From positions 2,354,315-2,418,314 of the forward strand of contig RPFO01000080.1 of NCBI GenBank assembly GCA_009746045.1: a stretch of DNA of 64,000 nt, read 5' to 3'. Shown here one piece after another: positions 39,101 through 44,700 of this stretch (within the stretch, counting starts at the first letter, position 1; every line of letters starts with the position of its first letter). The translations under genes and the position numbers were made by a program. Below the pieces are notes generated by a model. It ran no database searches, was not told the origin of the DNA, and saw nothing but the letters and a program-made list of their open reading frames with translations. The DNA is from Mesostigma viride. Lineage: Eukaryota; Streptophyta; Mesostigmatophyceae; Mesostigmatales; Mesostigmataceae.

Positions 39101-39782
39101 AGTAAATTACGTTAGTTTTGATAGCAACCACATCCATTCAGAATGGCAGTCAGTAATGCCATATCCCGGCACGACCCACCTGGTCTTTGTAACCCCCGGC
39201 GCTTGCCCCAGGGTTGCGTGCCGATGGCAGCCGCGGGAACCCCAGCAAGTCATCCACCACCGCAAATGTTCCCCACGTCTCGGGCCCCCCCACCCCACCA
39301 CTACTGCCATCCGCCACCACCGCCCCCGATGATGCTGCCACCATGCGACGACGTGGTGAGTCCAGCCGCTGCGAATTGGGAGAGGGGGGGCGCGCGGTGA
39401 CCCCGCCCCGCCGGGGGGACTCGGTGCCTGCCCCCGCGTTCCCGGGCCCTACTTGGCCCCTCACGACTGAGGGGGGGTAGGCGGGACCGAGAATGGCACC
39501 CAGGCCGAGCGCCCGGTCGCGTTGCAGCTGGGCGCTGATGGCTGCCAGGTTTCCTCCATCCCCGCCGTCACGAAGAGCGGCACTCTTGGCGTCATGCAGA
39601 CCAGCATTAGAGGCATCGCGGGGGCCAGGATTAGTGGTGGGGTCGGCATGCCGTTCCAGGGTCCCTGGGGAGGACGATCGGGGGCCGGGCCCAGGGGGGG
39701 TTCTCGTGCTCAGCAGGCCGTCGTCGGACATGCGGACGTTGACGTCGGTCGGGGTGGCAGGCTTTGGGGGCCGTCCTGCCAT
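5949..39782 (-). CDS. Giant coiled-coil protein gene (25 exons), family not recognised
   Basis: Joined on the minus strand from ATG at 39782: 39782-39180, 38142-37104, 36168-35957, 35016-34849, 34577-34363, 33554-33404, 32285-32116, 30273-30138, 28832-28584, 27608-27383, 26483-26356, 25284-25075, 24493-24383, 24053-23913, 23147-21935, 20963-20803, 19387-19220, 18023-17850, 17059-16802, 16172-16027, 12839-12672, 10870-10282, 9258-8743, 7054-6935, 6194-5949. All junctions are GT-AG and every phase agrees, giving 7,518 bases, about 2,505 residues. Layout: residues 1-547 are Pro/Ser/Gly-rich, with a compact segment near 445-520. About 548-1253 is mostly charged coiled coil. About 1254-1657 is a Gly/Ala/Ser-rich insert. 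About 1658-1911 returns to coiled coil. The C-terminal part is globular, the best-folded piece being about 1912-2015. It is likely a structural or scaffold protein, but I do not recognise the family. The last exon may instead be spliced (donor at 6001). Confidence 0.8.
6935..7054 (-). CDS. Coiled-coil gene exon 24
   Basis: Residues 2385-2424 (LLASQLDVAAVLRQARDSNA). Donor gtgagt. Two donor-side copies of about 90 bases at 6830-6900 and 6718-6790. Confidence 0.75.
7115..7240 (+). repeat. 11-base tandem array in intron 24
   Basis: Unit close to agagattaggc, with some copies reading agaggccaggc or agattagcc. About 11 copies. Confidence 0.8.
7755..8130 (+). repeat. Roughly 50-65 base minisatellite
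   Basis: Six imperfect copies containing ttcttgtgatgagaaaagg, a cagcag run and one or two atatgctaacaatat segments. Unit length varies because the inner segment is itself duplicated. Confidence 0.85.
8320..8512 (+). repeat. 23-base tandem array
   Basis: Unit ctgtaacagaacgattggcc plus cat/tat, alternating with a variant ctgtaacagggccatttgcc. About eight copies. Confidence 0.85.
8743..9258 (-). CDS. Coiled-coil gene exon 23
   Basis: Residues 2213-2384, helical and hydrophobic (EIQSLLACQLVRLLVPAWAP), with a Gly-rich loop. Donor gtaagc. Five donor-side copies run out to 7446 (8668, 8540, 8232, 7665, 7446). Confidence 0.75.
9306..9478 (+). repeat. 26-base tandem array beside exon 23
   Basis: Unit cgaaatcaggtagagaacag plus agcagt, about six copies, starting about 50 bases upstream of the exon 23 acceptor. 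Confidence 0.85.
10282..10870 (-). CDS. Coiled-coil gene exon 22
   Basis: Residues 2016-2212. Acceptor caccag at 10871-10876 was preferred because it restores phase (SPPFTGESLEPDESG). An Asn/His run follows, then more ordered sequence (LAALLTHPVVAGKTEQLEKE). Donor gtaaga. Donor-side copies at 10053-10075, 10014-10038, 9901-9925 and 9805-9828. Confidence 0.7.
11010..11195 (+). repeat. 8-base GTGTGTGG array
   Basis: About 22 copies of gggtgtgt. The minus (gene) strand is cytosine/adenine rich. Located in intron 21. Confidence 0.9.
12020..12083 (+). mobile_element. 5'-truncated LINE 3' end
   Basis: tacatatcctccccacagag followed by gtatgttc and a ttaa tail. It matches the LINE end at 3190-3240 (tacatgacctccccacggag, catgttat, taattta tail). 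Only the last 30-40 bases are recognisable. Confidence 0.6.
12405..12625 (+). repeat. 44-base tandem array in intron 21
   Basis: Five copies starting cgacagagcgatgggtatag, with period 44 by the starts at 12448, 12492 and 12536. Two variants (gatgggtataggtagc and gatcggaataggtatcc) alternate. Confidence 0.9.
12672..12839 (-). CDS. Coiled-coil gene exon 21
   Basis: Residues 1960-2015 plus two bases, including MVQFVSSLSAHQSNPEVRIF and a Cys-Gly-Leu turn. Together with exon 20 this forms one apparent globular domain. The donor gtatgc was chosen by phase and because the same junction is copied at 11474-11496. Confidence 0.7.
13590..13730 (+). repeat. CCCCCA-rich simple repeat
   Basis: Imperfect ccccca/cccca hexamer-pentamer run in intron 20. 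Confidence 0.9.
14122..14450 (+). repeat. 41-base tandem array
   Basis: Eight copies of gaatatggtcaagtgtggcc plus acgaggcaaggggagcagttc, differing mainly at gaggcaag/gaggtaag. The frame stays open over three-unit cycles by chance; I do not call a gene. Confidence 0.9.
14560..15440. other. AT-rich block of foreign composition in intron 20
   Basis: About 880 bases that are far richer in A and T than the flanks. On the plus strand it carries three successive Tyr/Phe/Asn/Lys-rich open frames (about 14622-14790, 14821-15189 and 15310-15402). Two of them would lengthen if TGA were read as Trp, which suggests organellar DNA. No family is recognised. A viral or transposon source is also possible. 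Confidence 0.55.
14821..15189 (+). other. 122-codon open frame in the AT-rich block
   Basis: Opens after a TGA at 14818 and has its first ATG at 14998. It contains a KCSKYCSKN segment, an aromatic stretch (SDYYYGIWSLP), CEEIYLFDDF and a Lys-rich end. Reading the upstream TGA as Trp adds about 20 codons. It lies inside an intron and opposite to the host gene strand. Either a genuine remnant or a chance frame in AT-rich DNA. Confidence 0.35.
16027..16172 (-). CDS. Coiled-coil gene exon 20 (globular C-terminal part)
   Basis: Residues 1912-1959 plus two bases. It is not a coiled coil. LLLSLKNTMRIVTDIYAMKV, then CIKRYFLQR, joining across a 3.2 kb intron to YGTDEVADAS. The composition looks like a conserved folded domain. 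Confidence 0.75.
16802..17059 (-). CDS. Coiled-coil gene exon 19
   Basis: Residues 1826-1911: end of the second coiled coil (GRKLRAAEQQLTTLKAERRF), then an Ala/Gly-rich linker. Donor gtacat. Donor-side echoes of the cgtggcctcc motif at about 16720-16745. Confidence 0.75.
17850..18023 (-). CDS. Coiled-coil gene exon 18
   Basis: Residues 1768-1825, coiled coil (ATIAQLREDIEGLKKEMAER). Donor gtatgc. Six acceptor-side copies between 18093 and 18595 and several donor-side copies at 17303-17802. The copy near 17358-17408 matches about 45 exon bases. Confidence 0.85.
19220..19387 (-). CDS. Coiled-coil gene exon 17
   Basis: Residues 1712-1767, coiled coil (LELAKRLQQQVELSRRLHAD). Donor gtgggt. Donor-side copies at about 19118-19160, 19040-19060 and 18848-18892. 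Confidence 0.8.
20803..20963 (-). CDS. Coiled-coil gene exon 16
   Basis: Residues 1658-1711; the phase join with exon 15 reads DTMDGMPTAAELPLYKK. Coiled coil rich in Arg and Glu (KRMEELRRREYEDREAAAA). Donor gtgggg. Donor-side copies at about 20440-20512, 20258-20300, 20205-20230 and 19995-20030. Confidence 0.8.
20985..21130 (+). repeat. GGTGGTT-type simple repeat
   Basis: Irregular ggtggttggt run directly upstream (gene sense) of exon 16. On the gene strand it is an ACC-rich tract ending near the acceptor. Confidence 0.85.
21680..21865 (+). repeat. 21-base array derived from the exon 15 donor
   Basis: About nine copies of ttcatcatgtcctatgactt plus a. The real exon 15 end reads cccatcgtgtccagtgaccc, so the unit looks like a diverged copy of that junction. 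Confidence 0.8.
21935..23147 (-). CDS. Coiled-coil gene exon 15 (long low-complexity insert)
   Basis: The largest exon, residues 1254-1657 plus one base. It opens with a short helix (MAELEARFAAAISGKQR), then long Gly/Ala/Ser/Pro-rich sequence with a charged helix near DKQIFEQGRREGKLEVL. Probably a disordered linker between two coiled coils. Acceptor-side copies at 23285-23325 and 23505-23545. The donor end is echoed by a 21-base array at 21680-21865. Confidence 0.8.
23913..24053 (-). CDS. Coiled-coil gene exon 14
   Basis: Residues 1207-1253 (SELEHMQEDLEEALQVLVKQ). Acceptor ccctag, donor gtaaag, phase 0 on both sides. Confidence 0.8.
24383..24493 (-). CDS. Coiled-coil gene exon 13
   Basis: Residues 1170-1206 (ELRQTRDAAVASNKELSVSL). 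Donor gtgagc. One clear donor-side copy at about 24244-24295. Confidence 0.8.
25075..25284 (-). CDS. Coiled-coil gene exon 12
   Basis: Residues 1100-1169, coiled coil (ALREESEEKSRQLEFVICEH). Donor gtgggt. Two long donor-side copies at about 24943-25020 and 24810-24900. Acceptor-side copies at 25340, 25430 and 25555. Confidence 0.85.
26205..26312 (+). repeat. 28-29 base array in intron 11
   Basis: Four copies of accacacatcaagtattccc plus tatcatcat. Confidence 0.85.
26356..26483 (-). CDS. Coiled-coil gene exon 11
   Basis: Residues 1057-1099 (KDLIARLENDIVNLKNHVED). Donor gtgggt. Donor-side copies at about 26155-26195, 26035-26065 and 25900-25945. Confidence 0.8.
26496..26592 (+). repeat. 10-base CCCGTCACAT array
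   Basis: Nine nearly perfect copies immediately before the exon 11 acceptor (gene sense), starting about 12 bases from it. Confidence 0.9.
27383..27608 (-). CDS. Coiled-coil gene exon 10
   Basis: Residues 982-1056 plus one base, coiled coil (LARAQDQLEKALAGQGEQEQ). Donor gtaagg. Acceptor-side copies at 27690-27730 and 27785-27835. Confidence 0.85.
28584..28832 (-). CDS. Coiled-coil gene exon 9
   Basis: Residues 899-981, coiled coil (EEFSARLAEAAAREMEQEQ). Donor gtgggt. Four successive donor-side copies at about 28475-28530, 28372-28425, 28265-28325 and 28190-28245 are spaced about 100 bases apart. Confidence 0.85.
30138..30273 (-). CDS. Coiled-coil gene exon 8
   Basis: Residues 853-898 (LVRDQLASSQDAVDVLQDTL). 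Donor gtactg is weak. Three donor-side copies lie at 29925-29990 (the closest), 29825-29865 and 29733-29775, and one acceptor-side copy at 30340-30400. Confidence 0.8.
30425..31575. mobile_element. Possible TIR element in intron 7
   Basis: The left end near 30443-30482 (cgtaccgccatatcgcgtat, then tatacgcg) and the right end near 31525-31566 (tataatacggcgtatttacg) are similar as reverse complements. A related motif (aatacggcgtatttc) is at about 31480. The interior has no recognisable transposase. Ends are imperfect, so boundaries are approximate. Confidence 0.4.
32116..32285 (-). CDS. Coiled-coil gene exon 7
   Basis: Residues 797-852 plus two bases (IHRLMAEVAAKRMLAERAEF). Donor gtaggt overlaps what would otherwise read as a TAG stop, which supports splicing here. 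Acceptor-side copies at about 32345-32370 and 32452-32475. Confidence 0.8.
32500..32655 (+). repeat. AT-rich 30-35 base array in intron 6
   Basis: Five imperfect copies of ctctaatcatagtattatct plus tttatttct. Confidence 0.85.
33404..33554 (-). CDS. Coiled-coil gene exon 6
   Basis: Residues 746-796, coiled coil with LSGVRDQLAKMTQKF. It is flanked on both sides by ladders of its own junctions: five acceptor-side copies (33617-34115) and five donor-side copies (32680-33300). Confidence 0.85.
34363..34577 (-). CDS. Coiled-coil gene exon 5
   Basis: Residues 675-745 plus two bases, coiled coil (REALKKLFEEEAERAARF). Donor gtgagt. Donor-side copies at about 34240-34310 and 34145-34215. Confidence 0.85.
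34849..35016 (-). CDS. Coiled-coil gene exon 4
   Basis: Residues 619-674, strongly coiled coil (ARQQVVEERREKMETQQKL). The codon after the acceptor is ATG but phase joins it to exon 3. An acceptor-side copy is at about 35080-35110 and local donor-side repeats at 34795-34835. Confidence 0.85.
35957..36168 (-). CDS. Coiled-coil gene exon 3
   Basis: Residues 548-618, heptad-rich (LQKLAESERAAVAQRD, AKLEAQLDTYL). Donor gtatgt. Degenerate copies of its last bases plus donor lie at 35688-35740 and 35762-35830. Copies of its acceptor and first bases lie upstream at about 36330-36375 and 36540-36600. Confidence 0.85.
37104..38142 (-). CDS. Coiled-coil gene exon 2
   Basis: Acceptor ccccag. Residues 202-547: low-complexity start (a run of His near HGPSHHHHHSHRHS), then a more ordered, hydrophobic segment (ERLTAMGVEPQAVNRLYRGL ... 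VALVDCIVRDVV) and the first helix (KLQYLTEELNMVLEAK). Copies of its 3' end plus donor lie downstream at about 37005-37050 and 36878-36925. Confidence 0.8.
38163..38390 (+). repeat. GAGT tetramer array then GT run
   Basis: About 42 nearly perfect gagt units to about 38332, a short break, more gagt, then a gt dinucleotide run to 38390. On the gene strand it lies about 20 bases upstream of the exon 2 acceptor and supplies its pyrimidine-rich tract. Confidence 0.95.
38590..38830 (+). repeat. Imperfect GTGAGGAAAAT repeat in intron 1
   Basis: Many variants of atgtgaggaaaatgtgag over about 240 bases, purine rich on the plus strand. Confidence 0.7.
39180..39782 (-). CDS. Coiled-coil gene exon 1 (start)
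   Basis: Residues 1-201, starting MAGRPPKPATP. Pro/Ser/Gly/Arg-rich and probably disordered, with no signal peptide or membrane segment. It ends AAAGACCAG before donor gtgggt, phase 0. The start is the first ATG of the open frame and faces the kinesin start 1.6 kb away. Confidence 0.75.
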
Positions 39783-41424
39783 TCCCCTGCGCTCGAGATC
39801 AAAGTAGATGTGATCTGGCCTGAAGCGCTAATTGAGCTCCTTCATGGCAGGTTTATCCGTTCACAAAGGTCATGCCCGGTCCGTGCTCTGTCATGGTAAC
39901 GTCATGGCTAACCTTGGAGCATGAGCATTGCCCCCGGGCGCTCTCGAGAATTTTGCTCCGGCTCTATTCTTGTAAGCTAGGCAGATCATCTGGTCGTGCG
40001 CTCGGTGCCATTCACCGATTATGGAATCGGAAGCGCCAACGTATCCTGGACTATTGTGGCCACCGTAAAGAAACGATTTCCCCCGAATCCGGCACGATAA
40101 CACGAGGCTTCCAGCCGTGGACTAGGGATCCTACCCTCTAGACTGAATTGAGCTTTCTGAATTCAGGGGCACTGGACCATCCGCAGCGATCCAGGGGTCC
40201 AAGGAATTTTAAAGCCGGAAATCACGGCGAGCACTGCTACCCTGCCATGCTATTTCCTCGCCCCGATCGCGGGCTTAATCTTGTGCCATGAAGAAACCTC
40301 GCAATTCCATTCCTTTTGAATTGGACGATGAAAGCGGGGGCAGCCAGTCACCGAAATGAGTATAGGCCACGAGAAGAATTGCTGGATGCATAACGTCCGA
40401 CGTTGTTCCGGACACAGACAAATAATGCTGCTATTTTACCATGGTGCCATGGCCCTTGAAACGCGAACACAACGCTGACATTCTAATGCCCTTTCCTTAT
40501 CATTCCATCTTCCTGATGCAGCACGCCGAGTCATCGGCCATAAGAATATCCCTTGGAAATTGAGCTTGGAAATACTCGAGAACAAGAAGAAATTGTCGCA
40601 TGTAAACAAGGTTACATAAATAATTGTGTCCTGTGATCTAGGTATATATCCTCTTGGCTCTTGCCCCTCATCGCAAATTACGTTCCCCTGCTGCCATCGC
40701 CTGGTCTTGATTTAGCAACAGACTTGCAATAATGGACCCTATTTCTGCCATCCTTCCCTAGTAACTCCGAACGTCCAAACTCCGATCTCGCAAGATCAAG
40801 CTGAAGATACTCGCCCTGAGATCAAATACTTACCTCTCGAGCAGTCTCGAGCAGCCGCTGAGGACGGCCCCATGACTCCGTCCTTACTGAAGAAGTTTCT
40901 CCGTTATGCTCCGTTCATATTTGTGGTCAGATAATTGACTGACCTGCCAGGCATACGAATCTTCGGCCTTTCGTTACCTGCTGAACCTCTCTCAATATTT
41001 TCTCGCTGGCCACCTGGCCTCGCGTGCTGGCATTTTGCTACCTACGCACGTATTCAGCTATGGCAACCAGCTCGCAACCGACCTGTAGAGCTCGCCGTAT
41101 GGTCCCCAGGCAGAGATTGCTTGGGTGGCTAGATCTTGGTAACTAAATTGAAAAATGTTATTCGACTCGTATGACGAGCCTCGTTACGGTTATGTGCAAC
41201 GTGTGACTATGCTCGGCAGGCACGCCGGGTCGACTGGGCGGCTATCTCAGATGCTCTTCTGGGCGCTGTGAATTGACTACATTTCGGACAGAACAGTAAT
41301 CAATGAAGTCGATATCCCGACTGATTTTTCTACGAAAGTCCGACACAATCCCCCGGCATTCGTCATTTGTACGGTGCACATGATGGGAGCCTTAACTTAG
41401 TTTGATACCGAATCGATAATCGAA
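39783..41424. promoter_or_regulatory. Divergent intergenic region between the two genes
   Basis: 1,642 bases separating two opposite start codons (39782 minus, 41425 plus), so both promoters must lie here or inside the genes. It has no tandem array, unlike the introns, and no convincing coding frame. I cannot place a TATA box or initiator with confidence. Confidence 0.5.
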
Positions 41425-41728
41425 ATGAGCAGCAGAAGGTCCACCTCTTCTTCTACGGGGCGGCAGCAGTCCCCCAACCCGTCGGCCAGACTGGCATCCC
41501 AGGCTCCATTTAAGAGCAGGTCGACATCTCCGGCGTCCTTGCAATCAAAGCCTGCAAGGGAGGGTTCTGGCACGCTTGTTCGAGCCGACTCGCAAGACAG
41601 CGTGAAAGTGGCCATTCGATGCCGCCCGTTCACCGAGCGAGAGCTGAGCTCCGATGGCGAGAATTTCCGTGCGGGAATTCCGTGCGTGACTATGCAAGAT
41701 GACAAACTGACTATCTCCGATGTCCACG
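41425..41728 (+). CDS. Kinesin exon 1 (start)
   Basis: Residues 1-101. Ser/Arg-rich N-terminal extension, then the first motor strand [14 protein letters not shown]. Donor gtacgc, leaving one base. The intron that follows is only 165 bases, the shortest of this gene. Confidence 0.9.
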
Positions 41729-44700
41729 GTACGCTTCCATGCTTCCTGGCCATCTGACTTGCACTTGCCTGCTTTAATTAGAATGTCCGGTTACATTCAA
41801 ACTCGTCCTCGTATAATCCTGCCTTAACACCGTTCCTTGAGAGAACTCCTGCGTGGGCATTGGCCTGTCTCCCTGTGCCTGCACCACGAGCAGGCCGATC
41901 ACACATCTTCAAGTTTGACTTTTTATTTGACTCACTCGATACTAATAAGGATGGTGGACCAGTGGCAACACAGGTAAGAGCCCGACTATATAACCCCACC
42001 CTGCTTCAGTTTTCATCCCCAAACGGATTCCTTTTCCGTCTCAGCTCAGCTTGCTGGCTTAGTATTGGGACTGCCACGGCTGAATGGAATTTTATTGGGG
42101 CGCATGCGTGTCCACAAGGATCTGCTGCCCGTCACTGAGTGTATGGCAACAAAGTTTTTATAACGCCATTAAGTCTTTACAGCGCTATGATGTTTTCATA
42201 GTGCCATCGAGTTTTTACAGTGCTATGAGGTTCTTATTGTGCCATGAACTATTCCTGGTCAAAGGAATTGGAGTCAAAATGTTGTGGATTGCATGCGTTG
42301 TTGTCCTGTTGCCCATGCAGCAGAATTGTAAGTGCCATTTCACCTTGTTTTCCTTGTTTTGCACTCCAGTTAGTACCATATCCCCTGTTCTTATCGTCGT
42401 GCTCGTAGCATCAAGCGGGAACACCACTTACCCTGTCATTATCCTTTTAATCAATCATTGGTTCTGGCACAGTGGATCCCCTACTTGGAGAAATCTATTT
42501 GACCTTGGAAGGAGTAGGCTTGCTGTCAGTTATAGGAGATCCGAACTTGGTTTAGCCACTAAAGGTCTACCACTACACGTTTACCATTATAGGTCTACCA
42601 TGTGCTATGAATGGTCTTTCAGCAATATTGTATGTAAGGTTTCCCAGAGACCTTGAGAGACAGGAACTCCAAACGTAACTACTTGTGCCATTTCCCTTTT
42701 TGTGGTAGCTCCCAGCTATCGTCCCCCCACTTCTCCCCCTGCACCCACCCCACCCCACCCACTGCACCCAACCCCCGCCCACCCAAACCAAGAAAAACAG
42801 CCCCTACCCTTGAAAAAAAGTCCCAGACGCCCTCCACACACACATACACGTACCCTTGGAAGTTGTTAGTGAAAAATGTAGTTCTGGGAAAGGAGCCAGT
42901 TTGGATCGCCAGTATCTAGCACCGAATGTACGCCCCAGTTTACCCCTTAACCCACCCCCCAGCTCACCCCTTAATTAACGCCCCAGTTTACACCTGCACG
43001 CATCCTATGCCTGTACCCCAGTCTGGCCATTTCATCTGCCCCGTCAAGCTGTTCTCTACGAATACTTGGCCAAGGCTAGTCTACCGGAGGGGTGCTCGGG
43101 TTCCACATTTCTATGCCTGGACTGAAGGCAGGCGTCCAACCCGCTTGGTTCATTCCCATTCTCGCCCAAAGCGATTCTCTAGAAACGCCAGGCCAAGCCT
43201 GGCCAATGTCAGCAATGCCAGGCCAAGTCTGGCCAATGTCAGCAATGCCAGGCTAAGTCTGGCCAATGTCAGCAATGCCAGGTCAAGCCTGGCCAATGTC
43301 AGCAATGCCAGGTCAAGCCTGGCCAATGTCAGCCATGCCAGGCTAAGTCTGGACAATGTCAGCAATGCCAGGCCAAGTCTGGCCAATGTCAGCAATGCCA
43401 GGCCAAATCTGGCCAATGTCAGCAATGCCAGGTCAAGCCTGGCCAATGTCAGCAATGCCAGGTCAAGTCTGGCCAATGTCAGAAATGCCAGGCCAAGTCT
43501 GGCCAATGTCAGCAATGCCAGGTCAAGCCTGGCCAATGTCAGCAATGCCAGGTCAAGCCTGGCCAATGTCAGCAATGCCAGGCCAAGTCTGGACATGTCA
43601 GCAATGCCAGGCGAAATCCAGTGGAAGGTGTCCAACCGGTGTTTCCTTCCCCTTCCCGGTGTTTTCTGTCTCCTGACACCCTTGCAGGAATACGTCTTTG
43701 ACGCGATCGGGCTAGGGCTGGTGAAGGATGCCTTGCAAGGTAGGACGGATGGAGTGCCGCATCATGATCACTTATTGCACTCACTTATTGTACCCTTATA
43801 AGTGATTGTTAACTAGTTATTATTGGATGGAGTGCCGCATCATGATCACTTATTGTATCCTTATAAGTGATTGTTAACTAGTTATTATTTGGTAGTGACC
43901 ATTCACCGGTGATTTCGCATTAGCAGTAACTTGCTTACTCACCAGTGATGATCTCTGGTTAGTAATCCCATTGCAGTCATGAGCGCCTTACCCGCCGCTA
44001 ATCGGACACTAGATAAGTTTGGGGACGACCCATTCAGCCAAGGGGTCGCCCTCGTAATGCCGCCTAGCATAGGGGCGAGTGCTAATCACTGAACGTCGAG
44101 GTTTTGCACACCAGGCAGCCTTTCTTTGCATACCTGCCCAGTATGGAACAATCCTAACTAACATGGGCTGTCCCCAGTTGCTTATGGCTCTTGTATTTGC
44201 GGGGCGGCAACATGCTTTGCACAGTGAAATACGTAGAGAGCACCAACAACACTTCTAGATATACGAATTCCATTAGATCGCCCCTGATGTTCATCGCTCT
44301 GGGCTTGTTTCACCCCCATCCATTCTTATGTTTGCGAGTAAGGGGTAGTGCGTCTGGATAGGTCCAACCTTGCGTTTGCGAGTAAGGGGTAGTGCATCTG
44401 GATAGGTCCAACCTTGCGTTTGCCAGCAAGGGGTAGTGCGTCTGGATAGGTCCAACCTTGCGTTTGCCAGTAAGGGGTAGTGCATCTGGATAGGTCCAAC
44501 CTTGCGTTTGCCAGTAAGGGGTAGTGCGTCTGGATAGGTCCAACCTTGCGTTTGCTAGTAAGGGGTAGTGCGTCTGGATAGGTCCAACCTTGCGTTTGCT
44601 AGTAAGGGGTAGTGCGTCTGGATAGGTCCAACCTTGCGTTTGCTAGTAAGGGGTAGTGCGTCTGGATAGGTCCAACCTTGCGTTTGCCAGTAAGGGGTAG

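Noticed and set aside
39872-40141. 89-codon plus frame in the divergent intergenic region
   Set aside because: No recognisable domain, no splice partners in phase, and a length expected by chance.
43150-43635. 161-codon minus frame and 291-codon plus frame across the 30-base array
   Set aside because: The unit is a multiple of three, so all frames that avoid a stop stay open. It lies in a kinesin intron with no start context or non-repeat domain.
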